From contig CAIOTF010000039.1 in the NCBI GenBank assembly GCA_903861125.1, forward strand, positions 62,001-126,000: a stretch of 64,000 bases of DNA. Direction: 5' to 3'. A program made the translations under genes and the position numbers. Source of the stretch: an uncultured Ignavibacteriota bacterium (GTDB lineage Bacteria; Bacteroidota; Ignavibacteria; UBA10030; UBA8401). This document shows positions 27,141 to 36,125 of the stretch, piece by piece. The notes below the pieces were generated by a model. It did no database searches, was not told where the DNA came from, and worked only from the letters and a program-made list of their open reading frames with translations. Positions within the stretch are counted from its first letter, which is position 1; each line of letters starts with the position of its first letter.

Positions 27141-28760
27141 ATGAAGAAGCGATTTTCAATTCCGCTGATCGTCACGGTTTTTTTCGTGGCATTCGTCGGC
27201 GGAACACAGTTCAACCATCTTATTTCCGGCGACAATATCTATGAGCAACTTTCGAAGTTCAAAGATGTTCTTAGTCTGACGGAAAAATATTACGTGGAAG
27301 ATGTTGATACGCAGAACCTTACCGAACATGCTATTACGGGACTGCTCAATGAACTGGATCCGCATTCTGTATATATCAAAGCCCAGCAGATGCAGCGCGT
27401 TACAGAAGATTTTCAGGGACGCTTTGAAGGAATCGGCGTGGAATTTTCTATTGTCAACGATACTATCACTGTAGTGCAACCCATCGGAGGCGGACCGAGT
27501 GCTTCATTAGGAATTATGTCGAACGACAAGATCGTCAGGATCGACGGGAAAAGTTCGGTTGGGTTTACAACAGAGCAGGTGATGAAGGGCTTGAAAGGAC
27601 CTAAAGGAACAAAAGTTTCGGTCAGTATCGCTCGCTCAGGGATTAAGGAATTACTGGAATTTGAAATTGTAAGGGATATTATTCCTCTCTACAGCGTTGA
27701 TGTCTCTACAATGTTGAATGACAAAGTCGGATACGTGAATGTAACGCGTTTTGCAGAAACTACAAGTAAAGAAATGTTCACAGCTCTGCAGAAATTAAAA
27801 TCTCAGGGAATGAAACAACTTGTGCTTGATCTTCGTTCAAATCCGGGCGGGTATCTCGATCAAGCGGTGAAAATGGCCGATATGTTTTTGGAAGCGGATG
27901 CTAAGGGTGCGCCACGCAAAGTTGTCTACACATTAAGCCGGCGTACGGAATTCAATGAAGAATATTTTGCCTATACGAACAGCGAATTTGAAAAGGTTCC
28001 GCTGATTATTCTGCTTTCCAATGGTTCAGCATCGGCCAGCGAGATTGTTTCCGGCGCAATTCAGGACTGGGATCGCGGGCTTATTGTCGGCGAGACGAGT
28101 TTCGGCAAAGGTTTAGTGCAAAAACAATTTCCTCTCTCCGATGGATCGGCGCTCCGGTTAACGATATCACGGTATTATACGCCGAGCGGCAGATTGATTC
28201 AGCGTTCGTATGCGAACAAAGATAAATATCAGGAAGAAGCATTCACGCGGGATGAACAGGAGGGTGAAAACATAGAGCATAAAGAGAGTGCTGCCGATAC
28301 GTCAAGACCTAAATTCAAAACTGCAGGCGGTAGAGTGATCCTTGGTGGCGGTGGAATCACGCCGGACTTTATTGTGAAACCCGGTAGCATCACAAAATAT
28401 TCCATCCAGTTGAATCGCCGTAATATGTTCTACGAATTCATCACCGGATATCTCACGCGCAACGGAGAGCAGATCAAGAACAAATATAAAACGGATATGC
28501 AATCCTTTAATAAGAATTTTGCGATTGATGATTCATTAATGAATGAATTTCTGAGATTCACAAAAGAAAAAAAGATAGAATTTGTTGAAGACGATTTCAA
28601 AAAAGATAAAGATTATATACAGGCTCGGCTGAAAGCGTACGTAGCCCGAAACTATTGGAACAATGAAGGCTGGTATTCTGTTCTATTGGGGATAGATAAC
28701 CAGGTGAAGAAAGCAATCACGCTATTTCCTGAAGCCGAAAAAATTGCACGGATGAATTGA
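27141..28760 (+). CDS. C-terminal processing peptidase (S41 family, CtpA type)
   Basis: A periplasmic tail-specific protease of 539 residues from ATG 27141. CAGGAG seven bases upstream and the ensuing signal anchor (KKRFSIPLIVTVFFVAFVGG) support this start over earlier in-frame ATGs. The order is an N-terminal helical region (EKYYVEDVD, GLLNELDPHSVY), a PDZ domain at about 85-170, then the S41 core with the nucleophile Ser in SNGSASASEIVSGA and the general-base Lys in GETSFGKGLVQ. A C-terminal helical extension follows. Confidence 0.93.
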   Translation: MKKRFSIPLIVTVFFVAFVGGTQFNHLISGDNIYEQLSKFKDVLSLTEKYYVEDVDTQNLTEHAITGLLNELDPHSVYIKAQQMQRVTEDFQGRFEGIGVEFSIVNDTITVVQPIGGGPSASLGIMSNDKIVRIDGKSSVGFTTEQVMKGLKGPKGTKVSVSIARSGIKELLEFEIVRDIIPLYSVDVSTMLNDKVGYVNVTRFAETTSKEMFTALQKLKSQGMKQLVLDLRSNPGGYLDQAVKMADMFLEADAKGAPRKVVYTLSRRTEFNEEYFAYTNSEFEKVPLIILLSNGSASASEIVSGAIQDWDRGLIVGETSFGKGLVQKQFPLSDGSALRLTISRYYTPSGRLIQRSYANKDKYQEEAFTRDEQEGENIEHKESAADTSRPKFKTAGGRVILGGGGITPDFIVKPGSITKYSIQLNRRNMFYEFITGYLTRNGEQIKNKYKTDMQSFNKNFAIDDSLMNEFLRFTKEKKIEFVEDDFKKDKDYIQARLKAYVARNYWNNEGWYSVLLGIDNQVKKAITLFPEAEKIARMN

Positions 28761-28763
28761 TTT

Positions 28764-29630
28764 ATGATAAAACCACCTTCCCGGAAAATATTGTTGTTGA
28801 TTTGCAGTGCCGCTCTGGCACTGTGTATTATTATTGTTTCACCGGACACATCTTCTATTCCGCTTGAAGCAAGAACTTCTTCGCCGATTACGTTCGAATT
28901 TGCTGCCACCGGTGACGATTTCTTTATCGGAGAAGAGTTGCAGTATAATGTCAGCTATACTGTCTTTGATATCGGTATGGTAAAATTACAAGTGCTCGAT
29001 ACGGCATCACGCAATGGGCATAAAGTATTCAAGGCAAAAGCTTTCCTTGATTCATACAGCGGAATTCCGTTTGTAGATCTGCATCAGGTATTCTACAGCG
29101 AAATGGACAGTTCTGCATTCTCACAATATTTCGTGACACATACAACAACGAAACCCGAACAGATGCCCTACATTAAGTATGTGTTCGATTATGGTAAGAG
29201 CCGTCTTTATTTTGAATTCGGTACGGATCCCGGCGGTAAATCAAAAAAGAACGGTGAAGAACCTGTTTTCGAGCCTCAACTGGACGGACTTTCTCTCTTC
29301 TATTATGCGCGCCTGAATTTTCGTCAACAGAAAAAATACAGTGCTCCTGTTATTGTAAATGAAAAATCGTATAAAACTCATTTTAATTTCATGAATAAGA
29401 TCGGCTCACAGGAGATCGATGCGGTTAAGTATCCTATTGAGACCATTGAATTCGACGGTTCATCCGATTTTACGGGAGTGTATGGATTGACCGGATACTT
29501 TAGAGGATTCTTCAGCAATGATGCAGCCGGAATACCCATCGTTGCAAAAATGAAAGTGATCCTGGGTAGCGTTCACATTGAATTGATAAAATGGACCCGG
29601 CCGGGATGGGTCCCGCCGAAAGCGAAATAA
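28764..29630 (+). CDS. DUF3108 domain protein, exported
   Basis: A 288-residue protein with an N-terminal hydrophobic signal segment (residues 9-27). The region FFIGEELQYNVSYTVFDIGMVKL matches the start of the DUF3108 family, beta-rich periplasmic or outer-surface proteins of unknown function. It follows ctpA by three bases and precedes the carbonic-anhydrase-like gene by three, so the three are probably cotranscribed. No catalytic motif was recognised. Confidence 0.75.
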   Translation: MIKPPSRKILLLICSAALALCIIIVSPDTSSIPLEARTSSPITFEFAATGDDFFIGEELQYNVSYTVFDIGMVKLQVLDTASRNGHKVFKAKAFLDSYSGIPFVDLHQVFYSEMDSSAFSQYFVTHTTTKPEQMPYIKYVFDYGKSRLYFEFGTDPGGKSKKNGEEPVFEPQLDGLSLFYYARLNFRQQKKYSAPVIVNEKSYKTHFNFMNKIGSQEIDAVKYPIETIEFDGSSDFTGVYGLTGYFRGFFSNDAAGIPIVAKMKVILGSVHIELIKWTRPGWVPPKAK

Positions 29631-29633
29631 GCC

Positions 29634-30140
29634 ATGGGAATCATCACCTATAAAGGAATAACGCCGAAAATAGATCCGACTGTATTTATAGCCGATGGCG
29701 TCCATATTATTGGCGATGTTGAAATTGGAAAAGATTCAAGCGTGTGGTTCAATACGGTTATCCGGGGAGATGTAAATTATATCCGTATTGGCGAGAGAAC
29801 GAATATTCAGGATAATACGGTCATTCATGTAACCAATAAGAAATTTCCGACTCATATCGGATCTAATGTCACGATCGGTCACGGTGCGGTGATACATGCC
29901 TGTACGATCAATGATTTTTCTCTTATTGGCATGGGTGCAGTGATTTTGGATGACGCAAACATCGGAAAATATTCACTCATTGCCGCCGGTGCGGTGGTGA
30001 CCATGGGAATGAAGGTTCCTGAAGGGATGCTTGTGGCCGGCTTGCCGGCTAGGATCATCCGTCCTCTTACAGACGACGAAAAAAATTTTCTTGCTCAGTC
30101 CGCACAAAACTATATAGATTACGTTGCAACGTATAGATAA
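29634..30140 (+). CDS. gamma-carbonic anhydrase family protein (left-handed beta helix)
   Basis: 168 residues of hexapeptide repeats (V-x-IGxxSSVW, IRGDVNYIRIGERTNIQDN, IGSNVTIGHGAVIHAC). The zinc-site His residues of the family are visible in TVIHVT and GHGAVIHAC. Such YrdA/PaaY/Cam-like trimers either hydrate CO2 or have other activities; without an assay the reaction is open. The closing alpha helix (EKNFLAQSAQNYIDYVATY) is typical. Confidence 0.9.
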   Translation: MGIITYKGITPKIDPTVFIADGVHIIGDVEIGKDSSVWFNTVIRGDVNYIRIGERTNIQDNTVIHVTNKKFPTHIGSNVTIGHGAVIHACTINDFSLIGMGAVILDDANIGKYSLIAAGAVVTMGMKVPEGMLVAGLPARIIRPLTDDEKNFLAQSAQNYIDYVATYR

Positions 30141-30179
30141 ATTATTCTTGAACTTATACCTTCCGAAAGGAACACGCCG

Positions 30180-31076
30180 ATGAAACTGAAGTTTTGGGGA
30201 GTGCGTGGTTCTATTCCGACACCGGGAAAAAATACTGTAAAATACGGCGGCAATACGCCGTCACTCGAACTACGTTTGGATAACGGTGAGCTGATCATTT
30301 TCGATGCCGGTACCGGTATCCGGAATCTCGGCGATCATCTTATTGCAAATGGCGAATCCATCAATGCATATATCCTCATCACACATCCGCATTGGGATCA
30401 TATCCAGGGATTTCCTTTCTTCAAGCCGGCATTTATTTCCGGGAACGAAATTACGGTCATCGGTACCGACAGGGAAGAGATCGATCTGCAGCATATCATT
30501 GCCGATCAAATGAAGAAGATCTATTTCCCGATCCAATTAAATGAACTGAAGGCAAACATTCAATTCCGCAGCATTGGAGAAGAAGAATTCACTATCTTCG
30601 ATGCACACGTCAGAACCATTTATGTAAATCATCCCGGCTTTACGGTCGCCTATCGTATCGATTACAAAGGGAAGTCAATCGTGTACATCAGCGATAATGA
30701 ACCGTTCGACAAAGTATCGGCTGCACGCATGACCAATTTTGAACCGGCTGTATTGGAGAAATATCTTGGTCAAAACGGTGACCCGAATCAGCGCATTGTT
30801 GAATTTTCCCGTGGTGCCGATATCTTCATCCATGACGCGACCTATACACCAGAAGAATATGTCGATAAAGTCGGATGGGGACACTCACACTATCTTTTTA
30901 CCTTGAAATTAGCCAATGATGCGAATGTAAAACATTGCATTTTGTTCCATCATGAACCGAACAGAAGTGACGAAAGTATCGACAAAATTTTAGAAAAATG
31001 CCGATACGAGATTAAACAAAAGAAATTCACATTTGAATGTTCTGCAGCTTATGAAGGTCTTGATCTTTCGTGGTAA
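30180..31076 (+). CDS. MBL-fold metal-dependent hydrolase
   Basis: 298 residues beginning KLKFWGVRGSIPTPG, characteristic of a group of metallo-beta-lactamase-fold phosphodiesterase-like proteins. The metal motif HPHWDH is at about 69-74, the later ligands include the His in VNHPGFT and Asp in DATYTPEEY, and GHSHY and FHHEP lie near the end. AAAGGA upstream supports ATG 30180. The substrate is unknown; related proteins act on cyclic nucleotides or phosphonate-type esters. Confidence 0.87.
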   Translation: MKLKFWGVRGSIPTPGKNTVKYGGNTPSLELRLDNGELIIFDAGTGIRNLGDHLIANGESINAYILITHPHWDHIQGFPFFKPAFISGNEITVIGTDREEIDLQHIIADQMKKIYFPIQLNELKANIQFRSIGEEEFTIFDAHVRTIYVNHPGFTVAYRIDYKGKSIVYISDNEPFDKVSAARMTNFEPAVLEKYLGQNGDPNQRIVEFSRGADIFIHDATYTPEEYVDKVGWGHSHYLFTLKLANDANVKHCILFHHEPNRSDESIDKILEKCRYEIKQKKFTFECSAAYEGLDLSW

Positions 31077-31087
31077 AAACGAAAAAC

Positions 31088-31119
31088 TTGACTTGCATAC
31101 CTTCCTCTCTCTATATTTG
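31088..31119 (+). promoter_or_regulatory. candidate promoter upstream of the ybeY operon
   Basis: TTGACT (31088-31093) and TATATT (31112-31117, continuing TTG) are 18 bases apart, close to the sigma-70 pattern and also compatible with the TAnnTTTG -7 box of Bacteroidota. Transcription would begin near 31124, leaving a leader of about 100 bases that contains a terminator-like hairpin. Confidence 0.5.
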
Positions 31120-31173
31120 TACAGACCTGATGCTCATTTGAACGTATTCTATTCCATATTACCGTGAGACATC

Positions 31174-31204
31174 AAACCCCGGCCAACGAGATACGGGGTT
31201 TTTC
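31174..31204 (+). terminator. terminator-like hairpin in the leader of the 31224 gene
   Basis: AAACCCCG (31174-31181) pairs with CGGGGTTT (31194-31201), followed by further T. Because a candidate promoter lies only about 85 bases upstream on the same strand, this may be an attenuator or the end of a small RNA instead of the terminator of the MBL gene. Confidence 0.75.
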
Positions 31205-31223
31205 TGTTTGAAGGATATTCAGC

Positions 31224-31667
31224 ATGAAATCAACATTCAATAAATCCGATATTAATAAGATAGGGAAAGTCCTTGGTGTTGCAGGGAAATTGAAGGGGAA
31301 TAATTTTCGTTTTGAACTTTCCAACAGCAAAGAGAACCGTCAACTTGCATTGGAGATCTATCCGAATATTACCATCGGAAAGAAAAAAGGAAACCTTGTA
31401 TCGGCCTATACGCATAACACTCATTTTCAGCTGCAGTTTTGCAGCGGGTATGTTGTCAGTCAGGATGTCGGCGAGGTGACCTTTGTGGGCGAGACAAAAG
31501 ATAAAGTTTCCGCGATTGTCATCGAAAAAGAAGGCGGATGCACGTTCTATGCAAATGTCGATCGAAAGATTCTTTCAGGCGATTACAGAATGTTAAGTAT
31601 CGATGTTATGCTGGCGGGTATTGCCCTCTCGCTGACGCAGGATGAAAAAAGATCGAAGAAAAAATGA
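31224..31667 (+). CDS. hypothetical protein, first gene of the ybeY operon
   Basis: 147 residues, soluble, beta-rich by eye, with a basic Lys-rich C-terminus (DEKRSKKK). I recognise no family. Features worth noting are the alternating hydrophobic pattern in LALEIYPNITIGKKKGNLV and HFQLQFCSGYVV, and two isolated Cys. Its stop codon overlaps the ybeY start as ATGA, so translation is coupled, which hints at a role near rRNA maturation, but that is inference only. Confidence 0.7.
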   Translation: MKSTFNKSDINKIGKVLGVAGKLKGNNFRFELSNSKENRQLALEIYPNITIGKKKGNLVSAYTHNTHFQLQFCSGYVVSQDVGEVTFVGETKDKVSAIVIEKEGGCTFYANVDRKILSGDYRMLSIDVMLAGIALSLTQDEKRSKKK

Positions 31668-32083
31668 TTGCCGTTGCACTGTCCAAAGATCATATAGAAA
31701 CTCCCTTTGCTGCTGCACAATTTCGCCGAATAACGGAATTTGTTTGCAGAAAAGAAAAAGTGAAAAATGCGGAACTTTCATTTGTGATCATCAATGACAG
31801 TACGATCCGTACAATCAACAGAAAGTTTTTGAAACACGACTATGTTACCGATGTTATCACGTTTCCGCTGGAACATCGGCAAGTGAATGCGGAAATTTAT
31901 ATTAATGTTCAGCAGGCCAAGCGTCAGGCGCGGGAGAATGGTGTGACAATAAAGAACGAAATGACAAGGCTTGTGGTACACGGTACGCTTCATGCCATTG
32001 GGTATGACGATACGACAGAAGTGTCCAAGAAGAACATGGATTCAATTCAGGAACGATATATTGCAGAATTGAGTTTGAAATAG
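31664..32083 (+). CDS. ybeY: endoribonuclease/rRNA maturation factor YbeY
   Basis: A 139-residue metal-dependent RNase acting in 16S rRNA 3' processing and ribosome quality control. The N-terminal half has LSFVIINDSTIRTINRKFL and DVITFPL, and the metal-binding motif is HGTLHAIGYDD near residue 106. The position that carries the third His in many YbeY proteins is Asp here. Length is at the short end of the family. It sits between a hypothetical gene and smg, then topA. Confidence 0.9.
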   Translation: MIAVALSKDHIETPFAAAQFRRITEFVCRKEKVKNAELSFVIINDSTIRTINRKFLKHDYVTDVITFPLEHRQVNAEIYINVQQAKRQARENGVTIKNEMTRLVVHGTLHAIGYDDTTEVSKKNMDSIQERYIAELSLK

Positions 32084-32100
32084 TGAAGGAAGGAAAACGA

Positions 32101-32559
32101 ATGCAGGAAAAAATAGTTGAAATATTAGTCTATCTTATCGGTGAGCTGAGGAACAATATACCCATCAATGATATTGACCTTTCGGTGCTTTCAAAAAAAG
32201 GATATTCCGCAACCGAAATCAGCACGGCGTTTAATTGGCTGTTCGAAAAAATTTCCGATGGCGAGAACATTATCACCGATATTACTCCCAGCTCGCCTCA
32301 CTCGCACCGGGTGCTGCACGATGTTGAGCGTTCGGTGATCAATGCCGAGGCGTACGGGTATATGATACAGCTTCGCGAACTGGGACTGATCACGGAAATG
32401 GATATTGAAGTGCTGATTGACCGTATTATGATGAGCGGGTATCCGACGATAGATCTTCATGAAGTAAAATCTATGGTTGCACAATTAATGGCTGAGAGCG
32501 ATGATTCATTCAACACCGGAAGCAGAACGATGCTCGGCGGCAAAGACACAATCAATTAA
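32101..32559 (+). CDS. smg: DUF494 (Smg family) protein
   Basis: 152 residues from ATG 32101, preceded by GAAGGAAGG; a GTG at 32083 in frame is less likely. The N-terminal EILVYLIGEL and the C-terminal GYMIQLRELGLITEMDIEVLIDRIM with LHEVKSMVAQLM follow the Smg/DUF494 pattern. The family is found next to topA or dprA in many bacteria and its function is not established. Here topA follows directly, which supports the call. Confidence 0.8.
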   Translation: MQEKIVEILVYLIGELRNNIPINDIDLSVLSKKGYSATEISTAFNWLFEKISDGENIITDITPSSPHSHRVLHDVERSVINAEAYGYMIQLRELGLITEMDIEVLIDRIMMSGYPTIDLHEVKSMVAQLMAESDDSFNTGSRTMLGGKDTIN

Positions 32560-32583
32560 TCAGAGGGAACGCAGTTTCTATAC

Positions 32584-34857
32584 ATGGGAAAATCATTAAT
32601 TATCGTTGAGTCACCATCAAAAGCAAAAACAATCAACAAATATCTAGGTAAAGATTATGTTGTCGAGGCATCCGTAGGTCATATCAAAAACCTTCCTAAA
32701 AGTAAGCTGGGAGTTGATGTTGAGAATAATTATGCATCCGTCTATGAGGTTATAGCCGGTAAAGAAGAAGTGGTCGCAAAATTAAAAAGCTTTGCTCATG
32801 ATGCAAAGAACATCTATATCGCAACCGATCCGGACCGCGAGGGTGAGGCAATAGCATCCGACATAGCCGAAGAACTTGAAGACAAGAATAAAAATATTTA
32901 CCGGGTTCTGTTCCATGAAATTACGCCGAGCGGTATCACCGAAGGGATGGATAACCCGCGCAAAGTTGATACGAATTTGGTAGAATCGCAGCGTGCTCGC
33001 CGTGCGATGGATCGTCTTGTCGGTTATAAGGTCAGTCCGTTCTTATGGAAGACAGTATATTACGGGCTTTCAGCAGGCCGCGTTCAATCTGTGGCATTAC
33101 GGATTATTTGCGAGCGCGAAGATGAGATCAAAAAATTTGTTGCCGATGAATATTGGACAGTAAGCGCCGAGTTTAAGACCGATAAGTCCGAACCGTTCAT
33201 CGCGCGTCTGGTGAAAATTTCAGGCAAAGATCCGGTGATCGCAAATGAATTGGTTTCGAACGAACACGTTCAAGCGATCCAGAAACAGCATTTTCAGATC
33301 TCTGATGTTCAGAAAAAAGAAGTAAAAAGAAATCCGAACCCTCCGTTCATCACAAGTACGCTGCAGCAGGAAGCTTCAGGCCGCCTTCGTCTCTCCGCAA
33401 AACGTACGATGATGCTTGCGCAGAAATTATATGAAGGTATCGATCTTGGCGATGATGGTACAGTCGGTCTCATTACCTACATGAGAACCGATTCGACCCG
33501 GTTAAGCGAAGAAGCAGTTTCAAGCGTGCGTGACTATATATACTCGAACTACGGTAAGGAATATCTCCCCAAAGAGAAGCGTGAGTACAAAAAAGGAAAA
33601 TCATCGCAGGATGCTCACGAAGCAATCCGTCCGACATCGATCAAATTCACTCCGAAATATGTGAAGAAACATCTCGACAAGGATCTGTATGCACTCTACC
33701 AGCTGATATGGAACCGTTTCGTTGCGTCACAGATGAGCAGCGCCACGTTCGAGCAACTGACGGTGGAGATCACAGGGGGAATATACTTGTTCCGTGCAAC
33801 AGGCTCAGTTCCGATTTTCCGCGGTTTTCTTCAGGTTTATGACGATGTCATGGAAGAGCATGGAATTGATGCAGACGAGGATCCGACATCCAAGATTCCG
33901 GCAAATCTTGAGGCGGGACAAAAAGCGAATCTTGAAAACCTGCTGCCAAAGCAGCATTTCACAAAACCGCCGCCACGATATACCGAAGCCAGTCTGGTGA
34001 AGAAACTTGAAGAACTCGGCATCGGTCGACCCAGCACCTATGCTCAAATCCTTTCCACCATACTCAACCGGCAATATGTCGATCAGCAGGACAGGAAACT
34101 GAGTGCGACCGGTCTTGGGATGGTAGTGATAAAAATTTTAATGAAATGTTTCCCCGAGGTCGTTAATTACAAGTTCACTGCACAGATGGAAGATGAACTG
34201 GAAACGATCGCCAGCGGCGAGAATAATTATGTGAAAGTGCTCGACGATTTCTATAAGCCGTTCAGCCATTCTCTGGAACATATGAACGAGCAGGCGGGAA
34301 AGATCAAAAAATCACTCCAACATGATGCGGGCGAAGCGTGTGATTTGTGCGGTAAGCCGATGATCATTAAATGGGGACGTTACGGTCAGTTTAAGGCGTG
34401 TTCCGGGTATCCGGCTTGCAAAAACCGCAAACCGCTGGAAGATGAAACGGAAAAATATGCGCACGTTACCGGACTGATTTGCAAACTCTGCGGCGGCGAA
34501 ATGAAGGTAAAGGGAGGACCATTTGGTACATTCCTGGGTTGCTCAAACTATCCTACGTGCAAGAACACGCAACCGATTAGTACCGGTGTAAAATGTCCGA
34601 AGTGTGCCGACGGCGAGATCGTCCAAAGCAAGACGCGGAAAAAAAGGATTTTCTACCGCTGTTCAAATGGATCCGGTGACGATAAAACGTGCGACTTTAT
34701 CTCATGGGAAATGCCGGTAATGCAGCCGTGTAAGAGTTGCGGCAATAAATATCTTACCAAGAAGTCAACGAAACGGAAAGGCGACTATCTGCTCTGTCCG
34801 ATTTGCAAGGAAGAATATTATCTCGATGAGCAGGAAGCGCAGGCGCTTGCTGTCTAG
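32584..34857 (+). CDS. topA: DNA topoisomerase I (type IA)
   Basis: Relaxes negative supercoils. It has 757 residues. The TOPRIM domain starts at residue 1 (KSLIIVESPSKAKTI, then IATDPDREGEAIA) and the active-site Tyr is residue 299 in GLITYMRTDSTR. The C-terminal third carries four zinc-ribbon modules: CDLCGKPM...CKNRK, CKLCGGEM...CKNTQ, CPKCADGE...CDF, and CKSCGNKY...CPIC. It stands between smg and xer. Confidence 0.96.
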   Translation: MGKSLIIVESPSKAKTINKYLGKDYVVEASVGHIKNLPKSKLGVDVENNYASVYEVIAGKEEVVAKLKSFAHDAKNIYIATDPDREGEAIASDIAEELEDKNKNIYRVLFHEITPSGITEGMDNPRKVDTNLVESQRARRAMDRLVGYKVSPFLWKTVYYGLSAGRVQSVALRIICEREDEIKKFVADEYWTVSAEFKTDKSEPFIARLVKISGKDPVIANELVSNEHVQAIQKQHFQISDVQKKEVKRNPNPPFITSTLQQEASGRLRLSAKRTMMLAQKLYEGIDLGDDGTVGLITYMRTDSTRLSEEAVSSVRDYIYSNYGKEYLPKEKREYKKGKSSQDAHEAIRPTSIKFTPKYVKKHLDKDLYALYQLIWNRFVASQMSSATFEQLTVEITGGIYLFRATGSVPIFRGFLQVYDDVMEEHGIDADEDPTSKIPANLEAGQKANLENLLPKQHFTKPPPRYTEASLVKKLEELGIGRPSTYAQILSTILNRQYVDQQDRKLSATGLGMVVIKILMKCFPEVVNYKFTAQMEDELETIASGENNYVKVLDDFYKPFSHSLEHMNEQAGKIKKSLQHDAGEACDLCGKPMIIKWGRYGQFKACSGYPACKNRKPLEDETEKYAHVTGLICKLCGGEMKVKGGPFGTFLGCSNYPTCKNTQPISTGVKCPKCADGEIVQSKTRKKRIFYRCSNGSGDDKTCDFISWEMPVMQPCKSCGNKYLTKKSTKRKGDYLLCPICKEEYYLDEQEAQALAV

Positions 34858-34865
34858 AAAGCAGA

Positions 34866-35771
34866 ATGCAAAAACTGATCAGTGCATATCTTTCGTACCT
34901 CGAACACGAGAGAAATTTCTCACAGCATACCATTGTTTCGTATGCGACCGATCTTGCGCAATACTATTCATTCCTACAGAAAAAATTTCCAGAATTAATT
35001 GAAAAACACGATGACACCGACAATGGTGTCATCCGTGTTTATCTGGGGATCTTGTTGGATTCCGGTATCGCCAAAAAAAGTATCGTACGGAAACTTTCTG
35101 CATTACGGTCGTTTTATAAATTCCTTGTGCGGAAAAAAATAGTGCGGCAAAATCCGGCACTGAATATCGTCACACCGAAAGTAGAGAAAAAACTTCCGCA
35201 GTTCGTTGACAAAGAATCAATGGAAAAAATTCTTGCGCTGCCGGAAACCGGAACGTTCAGCGGTGCACGCGATTCCGTAGTACTGGAATTATTCTATGGC
35301 AGCGGTATTCGCAGAGCGGAACTGATCGGATTGGATATCGATGATATAGACGAACGGAACCAAACCATTAAAGTGACCGGCAAAGGGAATAAACAACGGA
35401 TCATTCCATTCACACAAAGAGCACACACATCAATTTGTCGTTATCTGAATTTTCGAAAAGAGACAGTTTCGCAATCCGGGTCGAAAGAACGTGCACTGTT
35501 GCTGAACCAACTCGGTAATCGAATGTCTCCGTCGGCTGTGAACTGGCTGGTAAAAAAATATCTCTCCTGTTCTACGGAACTTAGGAAGAAAAGCCCGCAC
35601 GTGCTGCGGCATTCATTTGCCACGCATCTGCTGGACAATGGTGCGAATATTTTGGCGGTAAAAGAATTGCTCGGACATGAAAGTCTCTCTACAACGCAAA
35701 TATACACTCACGTAACGGTTGAGCGGTTGAAGAAAGTCTATCAACAGGCTCACCCAAAAGCTACAACATGA
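34866..35771 (+). CDS. site-specific tyrosine recombinase, XerC/XerD type
   Basis: 301 residues, the normal length. The N-terminal SAM-like core-binding domain begins LISAYLSYLEHERNFSQHT. Catalytic residues are visible: Arg near 148 (YGSGIRRAEL), Lys in VTGKGNKQR, HVLRH near 243, the His in LLGHESL near 268 and the Tyr in TQIYTHV near 279. Its position nine bases after topA in a housekeeping operon argues for the chromosome-dimer-resolution enzyme acting at dif, rather than a phage or integron integrase. XerC versus XerD cannot be decided. Confidence 0.92.
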   Translation: MQKLISAYLSYLEHERNFSQHTIVSYATDLAQYYSFLQKKFPELIEKHDDTDNGVIRVYLGILLDSGIAKKSIVRKLSALRSFYKFLVRKKIVRQNPALNIVTPKVEKKLPQFVDKESMEKILALPETGTFSGARDSVVLELFYGSGIRRAELIGLDIDDIDERNQTIKVTGKGNKQRIIPFTQRAHTSICRYLNFRKETVSQSGSKERALLLNQLGNRMSPSAVNWLVKKYLSCSTELRKKSPHVLRHSFATHLLDNGANILAVKELLGHESLSTTQIYTHVTVERLKKVYQQAHPKATT

Positions 35772-35783
35772 AAGGATCAAACT

Positions 35784-36116
35784 ATGGATATTCACATCAC
35801 TGCCCGTCATTTTAAGGCACACGAAACTCTCCGTTCGTATGCGTTTGATGCGATCAACAAATTGGAAAATCATTTTGAAGGCATCATCAGTGCTAAACTC
35901 ATATTGAGTTATGAAAAATCCCTCAACAGCGTAAAGGCAGCTGAATTGATCGTGAAAGTTCAGGGTGCTGTTTTGAAATCGCTTGAAAAGTCTCCCGAGT
36001 ATACAAAATCCATCGATGCTGCAGTGGAAAAAATCGAACGGCAGTTGCAAAAGCATAAATCGAAAAAACGTGAGAAGAGTAAAACGGTCATTCGTAAAAC
36101 AAAATCAAAAGAATAA
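35784..36116 (+). CDS. hpf: ribosome hibernation-promoting factor, short HPF/RaiA type
   Basis: A 110-residue protein that binds the 30S decoding region in stationary phase. It begins MDIHITARHFKAHETLRSYA and continues with beta strands and the long basic helix typical of the family (IDAAVEKIERQLQKHKSKKR). It lacks the C-terminal dimerisation domain of long HPF. It lies 12 bases after the recombinase gene and ten before hprK, a common grouping with hprK. Confidence 0.92.
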   Translation: MDIHITARHFKAHETLRSYAFDAINKLENHFEGIISAKLILSYEKSLNSVKAAELIVKVQGAVLKSLEKSPEYTKSIDAAVEKIERQLQKHKSKKREKSKTVIRKTKSKE

Positions 36117-36125
36117 AGGGATGGT

